The notes under the pieces are model-generated. The model did no database searches, had not been told where the DNA came from, and saw only the letters and a list, made by a program, of their open reading frames with translations. DNA of 64,000 nucleotides from positions 46,185-110,184 of the forward strand of contig NZ_PVZS01000014.1 of the NCBI RefSeq assembly GCF_003004785.1. The letters are read 5' to 3'. This DNA comes from Alsobacter soli. Its GTDB lineage: Bacteria; Pseudomonadota; Alphaproteobacteria; Rhizobiales; Beijerinckiaceae. Positions 30,399 to 38,989 of the stretch are shown here, one piece after another (position 1 is the stretch's first letter; the number at the start of each line of letters is the position of its first letter). Both the position numbers and the translations under genes were made by a program.

Positions 30399-31217
30399 TC
30401 AGGACTGGGACTGTTCCTGGGCGTCGATGCGCAGCCGAAAGGCCGGCGACGCCCCGGAGGCCGTGTGAGAACTGCGGATCGGAGCGGCGCCGAGTTCGTC
30501 GAGCCCCACGGCGATTCGAATATAGGAAGCTGTCGGGCACAGCTTGTTGAGCGTGTCGAAGCCGACCCAGCCCAGGCCGGGAACATGGGCCTCCGCCCAC
30601 CGGTGGCCGCCCTGGGCGACCACCTGGGTTTCGGGCGACCAGAGATAGCCGCTCACGACTCGCGCAGGCGCGCCGAGGAACCGGGCGCAAGAGACGAAGA
30701 GGTGGCTCAACGCCGCGGAGTCGCCGGTTCCGGCCGCCAGCGCCTCGGCCGCCGAGGTCGCCACCGCGGTCGCGGGCGTCCGCTCGACGCCTTCGTGAAT
30801 CGCGCCCATGAGCTGGTGAAGGACGTCAAGGCGATCTGTGCCGCAGCCCTGGACGGCCTCTTCGGCGAAAGCCTGGACGTCCTCGTCCGCCACGGTGAGC
30901 GGCGTTTCCCGCAGGTAGAGCGCAGGCGGAAAGCGCTCCACGGCGCCGCGCACCAATCCGGCCGCGTCCTGGGTCTGCACGACGCCGTCGACGCTCACCG
31001 TGAGCTGCTCGATCGGGCCGGCGGCCGAGAGCACGTGGGTGGCGTTGCCGAAGGCGTCCTCGCCTGGCCGCAGGCGCCCATCGACGTCCGCGTCGAGCCG
31101 CCAGTTCACGACGAACTGCGTTTCGTGGTTGCGGGGCGTCAGGCGCAGGGTCTGGATCAGCGACTTGGCCGGCGGGTCGAAACGGTAGGTGGCATGGTGG
31201 GAAACGCGGATGCGCAT
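30399..31217 (-). CDS. Transglutaminase-like protein of the Anbu operon, catalytic Cys replaced by Ser
   Basis: Protein of 272 aa with the bacterial transglutaminase N-terminal domain (MRIRVSHHATYRFDPPAKSL) followed by a transglutaminase-core domain. The core keeps His205 (GGHRWAEAHVPGLGWVGFD) and Asp221. The position that normally reads GVCQDxxH is GDSAALSH, with Ser167 (TCC codon at 30719-30717) where the nucleophilic Cys belongs. Cys178 (FVSCAR) is the usual structural neighbour, not the nucleophile. The protein may be inactive, or a serine hydrolase variant. It lies 47 bp downstream of the alpha-E gene on the same strand. Confidence 0.88.
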   Translation of the reverse strand: MRIRVSHHATYRFDPPAKSLIQTLRLTPRNHETQFVVNWRLDADVDGRLRPGEDAFGNATHVLSAAGPIEQLTVSVDGVVQTQDAAGLVRGAVERFPPALYLRETPLTVADEDVQAFAEEAVQGCGTDRLDVLHQLMGAIHEGVERTPATAVATSAAEALAAGTGDSAALSHLFVSCARFLGAPARVVSGYLWSPETQVVAQGGHRWAEAHVPGLGWVGFDTLNKLCPTASYIRIAVGLDELGAAPIRSSHTASGASPAFRLRIDAQEQSQS

Positions 31218-31264
31218 GGGCGTGGTCCGGCGGCTGTCGCCCGGCCTTGCGGCCGGGCCGCCGT

Positions 31265-32206
31265 TCAGAGGAGATACTGGTCCGCGATGACGGACCCGAG
31301 CTTGGTGTTGTCGGCGATGAAGCCCGAGATGAACTCGTGCAGCCCGCTGCGGAACACGTCCTCAATGCGGGTGTTCTCCAGCCTGGTCAGGACGTTGCGG
31401 CTGAACCGCTGGGACACGCCCTGCCGTCCGTAGGCGGAGCCGATGTCGTCCAGGAAGCGCACGATGTTCTCGTAGGACGACGCCAGGGAGCGGGGCATCT
31501 GCCGGTTCAGGATCAGCAGGTCGGCCACGAGCCACGGCTGGAGACTCTGCCGGTAGACCCAGTGGTAGGCCGTCAGGGCGGAGACCTCACGCAGGACGGT
31601 GGACCACTGAAAGTAGTCCAGGCTGCCGCCGATGCGTTCGTTCTCCGGCAGGAGGACGTGGTATTTCACGTCCAGGATGCGGGCCGTGTTGTCGGCGCGC
31701 TCGATGTAGACGCCGAGCCGCGAAAACCAGTACGCGTCGTTGCGCAGCATGGTGCGGTAGGCGGATCCGTCGAAGGCGAGCGAGGCGGATTTCACCCACT
31801 CCAGGAAGCGGGCGAACTCCTCGCGGGTCATGTTTTTCGGCTCGTAGCGCCCCAACTCCAGATATGCGCCGTTGATGGCCTCCCACATCTCGCCGGTGAG
31901 GGCGGTGCGCACGGCGCGGGCGTTGGAGCGCGCCCGCTCGAAGCAGGTGCGGATGGAGGAGGGGTTCTCCGGGCTGAAGGCCAGGAACTCCGTGACGTTG
32001 CGCTCCGTGGGCTTGTCATAGAGGGCCGCGAAGCCCTCGGCGGCCCCGGCGGTGAGCAGCACGCTCTCCCACTCGTTGCCCGCGCCGCCATAGGCCGCCG
32101 GCAGGGTGGCGAGGCGGGCGGTCGCGTCCAGGATGCGGGCCAGGAACTCGGCCCGCTCCATGTAGCGCGAGATCCAGTAGAGGTTGTCGGCGGTCCGGCT
32201 AAGCAT
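31265..32206 (-). CDS. Alpha-E domain protein (DUF403) of the Anbu operon
   Basis: All-helical protein of 313 aa. The opening MLSRTADNLYWISRYMERAEFLARILD is the invariant alpha-E start, and ENPSSIRTCFERARSNARAVRTAL, YIERADNTARILDVKYH and AYHWVYRQSLQPWLVADLLILN are internal family motifs. Function is unknown. Comparative genomics ties it to ATP-grasp ligases and transglutaminases in predicted peptide synthesis or modification systems. It overlaps the ATP-grasp gene by 8 bp. Confidence 0.92.
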   Translation of the reverse strand: MLSRTADNLYWISRYMERAEFLARILDATARLATLPAAYGGAGNEWESVLLTAGAAEGFAALYDKPTERNVTEFLAFSPENPSSIRTCFERARSNARAVRTALTGEMWEAINGAYLELGRYEPKNMTREEFARFLEWVKSASLAFDGSAYRTMLRNDAYWFSRLGVYIERADNTARILDVKYHVLLPENERIGGSLDYFQWSTVLREVSALTAYHWVYRQSLQPWLVADLLILNRQMPRSLASSYENIVRFLDDIGSAYGRQGVSQRFSRNVLTRLENTRIEDVFRSGLHEFISGFIADNTKLGSVIADQYLL

Positions 32207-33617
32207 CGAGCACCCAGGTATCTTTCGTTCCGCCGCCCTGGCTGGAATTGACCACCAGGGACCCGTCCTTCAGCGCCACGCGGGTCAGGCCGCCGGGGAC
32301 GATCCGGATCCGGTCGGAGCCGGTGAGCACGAACGGGCGCAGGTCGACGTGCCGGGGCGCCACTCCCGAGGCCACGAAGGTGGGGCAGGTCGAGAGCGCC
32401 AAAGTGGGCTGGGCGATGAACCCGTCGGGCGCCGTTTTCAGCTTGCGGCGGAAGTCTTCGATCTGCTGCCTCGTGGCGTGCGGGCCCACAAGCATGCCGT
32501 AGCCGCCGGAGCCGTTGACCTCCTTGACCACCAGTTCAGGCAAGTGGTCGAGCACGTAGGACAGGGCGTCCTTCTCGCGGCAGCGCCAGGTGGGGACGTT
32601 GTTGAGGATAGGGTCCTTGCCGCTGAAAAAGCGGACGATCTCCGGCATGTAGCTATAGACCGCCTTGTCGTCGGCCACGCCCGTCCCGATGGCGTTGCAC
32701 AGGGTGACGTTGCCGGCCTGGTAGGCGCTGACGACGCCGGGGACGCCGAGCACCGAATCGGGCCGGAAGGCAAGGGGATCGAGGAAGTCGTCGTCGATGC
32801 GCCGGTAGATCACGTCGACGCGCTTCGGTCCTTCCGTGGTGCGCATGTAGACGACGTCGTCGCGCACGAAGAGGTCCGAGCCCTCGACCAGCTCGATGCC
32901 GAGCTTGTCCGCCAGGAAGGAGTGCTCGTAGAACGCCGAGTTGTACTGGCCCGGGGTGAGGAGCACGCAGACGGGATCGCTCCCGGCCGTCCTGGGCGCC
33001 ACGGAGCGCAGGGTGGCGAGCAACGAGTCGGGATAGTTTTCGACGGGGGCGACCCGGTTGTCGGAGAACAGCTCCGGGAACAGCCGCATCATCACCTCCC
33101 GGTTCTCCAGCATGTAGGAGACCCCGGACGGGGTGCGGCAGTTGTCCTCCAGCACGTGGAAGTCGTCGGGTCCGGTGCGGACGATGTCGATTCCGGCGAT
33201 GTGGCAATAGATGCCGTGCGGCACGGCGCGGCCGGCCATTTCCGGCCGGAAGCCGGCGTTCCGGTAGATGAGATCCTCCGGGATGACGCCCGCCTTCAGG
33301 CATTCGCGCGGGCCGTAGAGATCGGCCAGGAAGGCGTTCAGCGCGCTGACGCGCTGGACGAGGCCCTCTTCGAGGCGCGTCCACTCTGGCTTCGTGAGCA
33401 CCCTGGGGATGATGTCGAACGGAATGAGGCGCTCGGTCGACTCCGCGTCCCCGTAGACGGCGAAGGTGATCCCGATGCGGCGAAAGAAGAGCTCCGCCTG
33501 GCTGCGCCGAAGCGCCAGATGGTCCGCCGGGGCGGTGTCGAGCCAGCGCTTCAGCGCGGCGTAGGCCTCCCGGATTTCGCCTTCCGCGCCGTTCATCTCA
33601 TCGAACGCCGACGCCAT
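32199..33617 (-). CDS. Circularly permuted ATP-grasp protein of the Anbu operon
   Basis: Predicted ATP-dependent carboxylate-amine ligase of 472 aa. Family segments are ERLIPFDIIPRVL, FLADLYGPRECLKAGVIPEDL, HIAGIDIVRTGPDDFHVLEDNCRTPSGVSYMLENR, VLLTPGQYNSAFYEHSFLAD and VVKEVNGSGGYGMLVGP. The order is permuted relative to classical ATP-grasp enzymes, as in the CP-ATP-grasp group. The ATG at 33617 is preferred (GAGAGGGATG upstream); ATGs at 33623 and 33656 are in frame. It heads the minus-strand operon with alpha-E, transglutaminase-like and Anbu genes, and would supply a peptide-bond-forming activity. Confidence 0.92.
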   Translation of the reverse strand: MASAFDEMNGAEGEIREAYAALKRWLDTAPADHLALRRSQAELFFRRIGITFAVYGDAESTERLIPFDIIPRVLTKPEWTRLEEGLVQRVSALNAFLADLYGPRECLKAGVIPEDLIYRNAGFRPEMAGRAVPHGIYCHIAGIDIVRTGPDDFHVLEDNCRTPSGVSYMLENREVMMRLFPELFSDNRVAPVENYPDSLLATLRSVAPRTAGSDPVCVLLTPGQYNSAFYEHSFLADKLGIELVEGSDLFVRDDVVYMRTTEGPKRVDVIYRRIDDDFLDPLAFRPDSVLGVPGVVSAYQAGNVTLCNAIGTGVADDKAVYSYMPEIVRFFSGKDPILNNVPTWRCREKDALSYVLDHLPELVVKEVNGSGGYGMLVGPHATRQQIEDFRRKLKTAPDGFIAQPTLALSTCPTFVASGVAPRHVDLRPFVLTGSDRIRIVPGGLTRVALKDGSLVVNSSQGGGTKDTWVLDA

Positions 33618-33977
33618 GTGCATCCCTCTCCAGGCCGCGTCCCATGACGCTGACACAACGTGCGATCAACCGCAAAGGTCATGCCAGCGCTGCTTTAGAA
33701 GCACGCGCGGGAATGGGCGATGCTTGTGCCTGCTTCTTGGGCAGAACAGGTCATTTTGGGTGAAATGTGAGCTGACAGCGGGGGCTTATGGCGCCAGTTG
33801 GCCTGGCGACTGAATCGTCGCGGCAAGCGCGGCGCGTCCGTTGGCCTTCATGCTTGTGGCCGGGATCCACGCCCTGCACGCCGCCGTGGATGGCCGGGAC
33901 GAGCCCGGCCATGACGGCGGGGCCGCTTCAGCCCTGCGCGCCTGGATTGCTTCGCTGCGCTCGCCATGACGGAGAGG
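33618..33977. other. Gap with R2 and R3 repeats between the ATP-grasp gene and radC
   Basis: 360 bp without a gene. Bases 33858-33915 are an R2 element (GATCCACGCC ... GAGCCCGGCCATGAC), and 33941-33972 an R3 half (CTGGATTGCTTCGCTGCGC). Bases 33618-33780 are unique and must contain the promoter of the ATP-grasp/Anbu operon. No clear promoter motif stands out to me. Confidence 0.6.
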
Positions 33978-34688
33978 TCAGATCAGCCGGAGCCCACGCA
34001 GGCTCGAGTGGCCGTTGCGGCCGACGATGATGTGGTCGTGCACGACGACGCCAAGGGGCTTGGCGATGTCGGCGATCTCGCGGGTCATGCGGACGTCTGC
34101 TTCGGAGGGCGTGGGGTCGCCGCTGGGATGATTGTGGACCAGGATGATGGCGGAGGCGGAAAGCTCCAGGGCGCGCTTCATGACCTCACGCGGGTAGACG
34201 GGCGTGTGGTCGACCGTGCCGGTCTGCTGCACCTCGTCGGCCAGGAGGCCGTTGCGCTTGTCGAGGAACAGGATGCGGAACTGCTCTTTCTCGGCGAAGG
34301 CCATGGCGGCGCGGCAATAGTCGATCACCGCTGACCACGAGCCCAGCTGTACGCGCTTGCCGACGGCGCCCTTGGCGAGCTCGTGGCCTGCGGCCTCCAC
34401 GATCTTGAAATCCAGGGCGGTTGACTCGCCCACGCCCTCGACCTCGCGCAGGCGCGCGATGGGGGCGCCCAGCACTTCGGCCACCGAGCCGAAGCGGGCG
34501 ATCAGATCCTTGGCGAGCGGCTTCACGTCCCGCTGGGGAATCGAGCGGAAGAGGATGAGCTCCAGGAATTCGTAGTCCGCGAGACCCGCGCGGCCTGCGC
34601 GCGCGAAGCGGTCCTTCAACCTAGAGCGGTGGCCGCGGCGATGATCCTCCCCGGAAGCGTCCTTGCCGGGGAGATCATCGCTGCTCAT
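33978..34688 (-). CDS. radC: RadC family JAB/MPN-domain protein
   Basis: Protein of 236 aa. A UPF0758 helix-hairpin-helix region (about residues 30-100, [30 protein letters not shown]) is followed by the MPN/JAB domain with the JAMM motif [14 protein letters not shown] and a preceding Glu-containing [11 protein letters not shown]. RadC was named for DNA repair, but its function is not established. It begins seven bases after the map stop, so it is co-transcribed with map. Confidence 0.93.
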   Translation of the reverse strand: MSSDDLPGKDASGEDHRRGHRSRLKDRFARAGRAGLADYEFLELILFRSIPQRDVKPLAKDLIARFGSVAEVLGAPIARLREVEGVGESTALDFKIVEAAGHELAKGAVGKRVQLGSWSAVIDYCRAAMAFAEKEQFRILFLDKRNGLLADEVQQTGTVDHTPVYPREVMKRALELSASAIILVHNHPSGDPTPSEADVRMTREIADIAKPLGVVVHDHIIVGRNGHSSLRGLRLI

Positions 34689-34695
34689 GGGGGCC

Positions 34696-35523
34696 TCAGG
34701 CGATCTTGTGGGGCGGCTGATCCCAGCCCTTGGGCGAGAGCGTGAAGATCTCGCAGCCGGTCTCGGTGACGCCGACCGTGTGCTCGAACTGGGCCGAAAG
34801 CGAACGGTCGCGGGTGACGGCCGTCCAGCCGTCGCCGAGAACCTTCACGTGGGGCCTGCCGAGATTGATCATGGGCTCAATGGTGAAGAACATGCCGGCC
34901 TTCAGCGGCACGCCTTCGCCGCGGCGGCCATAGTGCAGAATGTTCGGCTCGTCGTGGAAGAGGCGGCCGAGGCCGTGCCCACAGAAATCGCGCACCACGG
35001 AGCAGCGCTCCGCCTCGGCGAACTCCTGGATGGCGGCGCCAATGTCGCCGGTGGTGGCGCCAGGCTTCACCTGGGCGACGCCGATCATCAGCGCCTCATA
35101 GGTGACCTCGACGAGGCGAGCGGCGCGGCGGGGCGTCTCGCCCACGCAGTACATGCGGCTCGAATCGCCGTGCCAGCCGTCGACCACCAGGGTGACGTCG
35201 ATGTTGACGATGTCGCCCTCGCGCAGCGGCTTCTCGTTGGGGATGCCGTGGCAGACCACGTGGTTGATGGAGGTGCAGATGCCCTTGCGGAAGCCGCGGT
35301 AGAACAGCGGGGCCGGATAGGCGCCGTTGTCCATGGCGAACTCGAAAATGAGCTTGTCCAGGCTCTCGGTGGTGACGCCCGGCTGGACAGCGGGGACCAG
35401 AAGGTCGAGCGCCTCGGCGGTGAGCCGGCCGGCCTTGCGCATGCCCTCGAAGGCCTCGGGGCCGTGGATCTTGATTTCGCCGGTCTTTCGGCCGGCCGCG
35501 ACGGACGCGTCGACGAATGTCAT
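34696..35523 (-). CDS. map: Type I methionine aminopeptidase
   Basis: Removes N-terminal Met from nascent proteins; 275 aa. The metal-binding and substrate residues lie in [52 protein letters not shown] and [12 protein letters not shown], the complete D-D-H-E-E set. The start at 35523 opens with [21 protein letters not shown]. It forms a two-gene unit with radC. Confidence 0.95.
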   Translation of the reverse strand: MTFVDASVAAGRKTGEIKIHGPEAFEGMRKAGRLTAEALDLLVPAVQPGVTTESLDKLIFEFAMDNGAYPAPLFYRGFRKGICTSINHVVCHGIPNEKPLREGDIVNIDVTLVVDGWHGDSSRMYCVGETPRRAARLVEVTYEALMIGVAQVKPGATTGDIGAAIQEFAEAERCSVVRDFCGHGLGRLFHDEPNILHYGRRGEGVPLKAGMFFTIEPMINLGRPHVKVLGDGWTAVTRDRSLSAQFEHTVGVTETGCEIFTLSPKGWDQPPHKIA

Positions 35524-35678
35524 GTCGGACTCGGGATGGCGGGCGCGGGCGCCCAGCGGTACGGGATGAGTTGCTCTTCACATGGGCCAAAGCGGGGCGC
35601 GGCGCAAGATCCGCCCCCAGCTTTGGTAGCCTGCGGACTTCCTTTCCGGATCGTAAACCGGTAGTCCTCTCCGCCACG

Positions 35679-36527
35679 ATGAAGGACACCCGAACCCTTT
35701 CGCCGTCCGAGGCGGGCGCCTATGGCGCCTTCGACCCGGCGGGCGTGCCCAAGCGGCTGATCGACATGACGCGGCGCATGCCGCGCAACTGGGCCGGCCG
35801 GCGCGCCGCCTTCGCGCTGCGGCAGATCGCGATCTGGATGCTGCGCGGGCGGCCCGTGGACGTGCAGTCGCTCGGCGCGCGCATGCGGCTCTATCCCTAT
35901 AACAACGTCTGCGAAAAGCGGCTGCTGTTCACGCCGCAGTTCTTCGATCCGGACGAGCGCGCCTACCTGGCGGAGCGGATCCACGAGGGCTTCACCTTCG
36001 TGGACGTGGGCTCCAACGTGGGCGGCTACGCGCTGTTCGTGGCCGGGCTCGCCGGCCCGACCGGGCGCGTGCTGGCCGTGGAGCCGCAGCCGAACGTGTT
36101 CGAGCGGCTCGTGTACAACATCCGCCAGAATCCGTTCGGCACCGTGAAGGCGGTGGACTGCGCCGTCGCCGACAAGGCGGGCGAGGTGACGCTGTTCGTG
36201 GACCCGAACAACCACGGCGAATCGAGCGTCAAGATCGTCGGCTTCGGCGAGGGCAACGCCATCAAGGTGCCGGCCGTGACGCTACAGCAGCTGCTGGGCG
36301 ACCAGCGGCTCGACCATGTGGACGCCATCAAGCTGGACGTGGAAGGCGCCGAGGACCTGATCCTGGAGCCCTTCCTGCGCACGGCGCCGGAAAGCCTGTG
36401 GCCCCAGACCTTCATCATCGAGAACGGCGTGGGCCGATGGCAGATCGACCTGCCGGCCCTGCTGGCCTCGAAGGGCTACAAGCTGGTGAAGCGGACGCGG
36501 GTGAACCTGATCTTCGACCGGGAGTGA
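35679..36527 (+). CDS. FkbM family S-adenosylmethionine-dependent methyltransferase
   Basis: Protein of 282 aa. Motif I is FTFVDVGSNVGGYALFVAGL (glycine-rich SAM site), followed by VLAVEPQPNVFERLVYNI and DAIKLDVEGAEDLILEPF, the FkbM signatures. Such enzymes O-methylate sugars or other metabolites, often in surface polysaccharide contexts. No sugar genes adjoin it, so the acceptor is unknown. The ATG at 35679 is taken; the frame is open further upstream but runs into the divergent map gene. Confidence 0.87.
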   Translation: MKDTRTLSPSEAGAYGAFDPAGVPKRLIDMTRRMPRNWAGRRAAFALRQIAIWMLRGRPVDVQSLGARMRLYPYNNVCEKRLLFTPQFFDPDERAYLAERIHEGFTFVDVGSNVGGYALFVAGLAGPTGRVLAVEPQPNVFERLVYNIRQNPFGTVKAVDCAVADKAGEVTLFVDPNNHGESSVKIVGFGEGNAIKVPAVTLQQLLGDQRLDHVDAIKLDVEGAEDLILEPFLRTAPESLWPQTFIIENGVGRWQIDLPALLASKGYKLVKRTRVNLIFDRE

Positions 36528-36564
36528 GGGAGCAGCCGAATTGCGGCAAGCGCCGCAAGCGGCC

Positions 36565-36595
36565 GTGAATTGCTTCGCTGCGCTCGCAATGACGG
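36565..36595. repeat. Half copy of dispersed palindrome R3
   Basis: GAATTGCTTCGCTGCGCTCG and GCAATGACGG form a short R3 half between the convergent FkbM and sfsA genes. It is in the position of a shared terminator. Confidence 0.65.
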
Positions 36596-36604
36596 CAGGG
36601 CCGT

Positions 36605-37315
36605 TCAGCCCCGGATCGCCACCGGGCGGTCCAGGACGATCTCCTCCGGCGTGATGCGGCAGGCGTAGGCCAGGGCCTCGACGCCGCGCTCGCGGGCGCG
36701 CAGGAAGGCGGCGGCGTAGGTTGGGTCGATGTCGCGGGCGAGGTCGAACCGGTCGGCGGCCATCTGGACCACGAACAGCATCACGGCCCGGCTGCCGGCC
36801 TCGGCCATGTCGCCCAGCTCCTCCAGGTGCTTCGCGCCGCGGGCCGTGACGCAGTCCGGGAACTCGGCCAGGCCGGGCTCGCGCATGAGGTGGACGTTCT
36901 TCACCTCCACGTAGCAGGGCGGGCGGCCGTCGCCGTTCAGCAGCAGGTCGATGCGGCTGTTGCGGCCGTATTTCACCTCGCGGGTGAGGCGCCCGTAGCC
37001 GGCCAGTTCAGGGACGAGCCCGGCGGCGACCGCCTCGGCGGCGATCAGGTTGGGGTGGCTCGTGTTGATGCCGACCAGCTCCGGCCCACGGCCGAATTCC
37101 GCCTCCACCAGCTCCCACGAATGGCTCAGCTTGCGGGCGGGGTTGCCCGACCGCGACAGCCACACGCGTGAGCCTGGGGCGGCCAGGCCCAGCATGGCGC
37201 CCGGATTGGCGCAGTGGACGGTCATCTCCGTCCCGTCTTCCAGGATCACGTCGGCCAGGAAGCGCTTGTAGCGGCGGACGAGGCGGGCGGGGATGAGCGG
37301 GGCAGGGAAGCGCAT
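36605..37315 (-). CDS. sfsA: Sugar fermentation stimulation protein homolog SfsA
   Basis: Protein of 236 aa, normal for SfsA. Motifs include the N-terminal [68 protein letters not shown] and [16 protein letters not shown]. It has an OB-like domain and a PD-(D/E)XK-type nuclease-like core. The E. coli protein was linked to maltose metabolism and DNA binding; the real role is unsettled. It stands alone, divergent from the MoaB-like gene. Confidence 0.93.
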   Translation of the reverse strand: MRFPAPLIPARLVRRYKRFLADVILEDGTEMTVHCANPGAMLGLAAPGSRVWLSRSGNPARKLSHSWELVEAEFGRGPELVGINTSHPNLIAAEAVAAGLVPELAGYGRLTREVKYGRNSRIDLLLNGDGRPPCYVEVKNVHLMREPGLAEFPDCVTARGAKHLEELGDMAEAGSRAVMLFVVQMAADRFDLARDIDPTYAAAFLRARERGVEALAYACRITPEEIVLDRPVAIRG

Positions 37316-37415
37316 GCGCGGTGATTACAGGCCCCTCATGTCGTGTTGCAAGGCAGGGTTCCCTTGAGCCTTGGCCCGTGGCGCGATACATGCGCTCAAC
37401 GCCGGAGCGCCCGCC

Positions 37416-38180
37416 ATGTCCGAGACCGATGCCCCCGTCACAGCCGCCGTCCTGGTGATCGGCGACGAGATCCTGTCCGGGCGGACCAAGGACAAGAACA
37501 TCGGCTACATCGCCGACTACCTCACCGCCATGGGCATCGACCTGCGCGAGGTGCGCATCGTGCCGGACGAGGAGGACGAGATCGTCGCGGCGGTGAACGC
37601 GCTTCGCGCCCGCTACACCTACCTGTTCACCACGGGCGGCATCGGCCCGACCCACGACGACATCACGGCGGATTGCGTCGCCAAGGCCTTCGAGGTCGGC
37701 ATCTCGCATGACGAGCGCGCCGTCGCGATGCTGCGCACCCGCTACGAGAACCCGGCCGACCTGAACGAGGCGCGGCTGCGGATGGCGCGGATTCCGCACG
37801 GGGCGGACCTGATCGAGAACCCCATCTCCAAGGCTCCGGGCTTCCGCATCGGCAACGTCCACGTGATGGCCGGCGTGCCTTCCATCATGCAGGCCATGAT
37901 GGACAATATCGGCCCCACGCTGAAAGGCGGGAGGACCATGCTGTCCGTCTCCATCGACGCACAGGGGACGCCCGAGGGCGCCTATGCGTCCGGACTCGGG
38001 GCCATCCAGAAGGCGCACCCGGGCGTGATCATCGGGTCCTACCCGAACTTCACCGGCAAGACCTTCAACAACCAGATCGTGGTGCGCTCGCGGGACGAGG
38101 CGCTCCTCGCCGCCGCAAAGGCGGCCGTCGAGGCGTTGATCGCGGAGCTCGTGGCCGCGCGCCCCGCGCCCGTTCCGTGA
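37416..38180 (+). CDS. Competence/damage-inducible CinA N-terminal-type molybdopterin-binding domain protein
   Basis: Protein of 254 aa with a single MoaB/Mog-type domain: TAAVLVIGDEILSGRTKDKNIGYIADYLTAMGIDL at the start and YLFTTGGIGPTHDDITADCVAKAF, the ligand-binding GGxGPTxDD motif. The C-terminal part (PNFTGKTFNNQIVVRSRDE) is typical of stand-alone alphaproteobacterial members. It lacks the CinA amidohydrolase domain. The function is not established, and it is not part of the cox cofactor cluster. Confidence 0.9.
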   Translation: MSETDAPVTAAVLVIGDEILSGRTKDKNIGYIADYLTAMGIDLREVRIVPDEEDEIVAAVNALRARYTYLFTTGGIGPTHDDITADCVAKAFEVGISHDERAVAMLRTRYENPADLNEARLRMARIPHGADLIENPISKAPGFRIGNVHVMAGVPSIMQAMMDNIGPTLKGGRTMLSVSIDAQGTPEGAYASGLGAIQKAHPGVIIGSYPNFTGKTFNNQIVVRSRDEALLAAAKAAVEALIAELVAARPAPVP

Positions 38181-38200
38181 GCAGGACGCTCAAGCCCGCC

Positions 38201-38307
38201 GTCATCCCCGGCCGGAGCCGCGCAGCGGCGAAGGGGAAGGGGATCCAGGGGGCTCGGCAGCAGCCTCCTGGATCCCCTTCCCGCGCCTTCGGCGCGCCGG
38301 GGATGAC
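38201..38307. repeat. Dispersed palindrome, family R1
   Basis: A compact complete R1 element, from GTCATCCCCGGCCGGAGC to GCGCGCCGGGGATGAC, with GGGGATCCAGGG and CCTGGATCCCC arms only about 25 bp apart. It fills the gap before gpt. Confidence 0.88.
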
Positions 38308-38369
38308 GGCGGAGAATGTCGCTACGGCTCGCTTGGTCGAGCCGCGTTGATCAGCACAAAGGGCCCCCC

Positions 38370-38876
38370 ATGTCGCAGCCGCAGCCGAAAGCCTTTCCGG
38401 TCTCCTGGGACCAGTTCCATCGCGACGCCCGGGCGCTGGCGTGGCGCCTCGCGGGCGCCGGGACGTTCGAGGCCATCGTGTGCATCACCCGTGGCGGACT
38501 GGTGCCGGCGGCGATCGTGTCGCGCGAGCTCGGCATCCGGGTGATCGAATCGGTGTGCGTGGCGAGCTACCACGACTATACCTCCCAGGGTGAGCTGCGG
38601 GTGCTCAAGGGCATCGCGCCGGAAGTCGCGCGCCTCGGCGGCGAGGGCGGCAAGGGCGTGCTGGTGGTCGACGACCTGGTCGACACGGGCAAGACCGCGA
38701 AGGTGGTGCGCGAGATGCTGCCCGACGCGCATTTCGCCACCGTGTACGCCAAGCCGCTGGGACGCCCGCTGGTCGACACCTTCGTGACGGAGGTGTCCCA
38801 GGATACCTGGATCTACTTCCCGTGGGACATGGGCCTCGCCTACCAGGCGCCCATCGCGGAGAACCACCGCGGCTGA
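38370..38876 (+). CDS. gpt: Xanthine-guanine phosphoribosyltransferase
   Basis: Purine salvage enzyme of 168 aa that converts xanthine, guanine or hypoxanthine plus PRPP to the nucleotide. [21 protein letters not shown] is the PRPP-binding loop, and [19 protein letters not shown] the early substrate loop. [16 protein letters not shown] near the C-terminus is characteristic of the Gpt type. Start at 38370, preceded by a weak ribosome site. Confidence 0.92.
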   Translation: MSQPQPKAFPVSWDQFHRDARALAWRLAGAGTFEAIVCITRGGLVPAAIVSRELGIRVIESVCVASYHDYTSQGELRVLKGIAPEVARLGGEGGKGVLVVDDLVDTGKTAKVVREMLPDAHFATVYAKPLGRPLVDTFVTEVSQDTWIYFPWDMGLAYQAPIAENHRG

Positions 38877-38989
38877 CCCGGCGCCTGCGCGGCTCCCCAC
38901 AGGCTTGTGCGGGAGTTCGTTCAGATCCGACTTTCGTCCAATCCAGAAAGTGCTAGCGTGGCCTCATCCGAAAACGGATCGGCCCCCGC

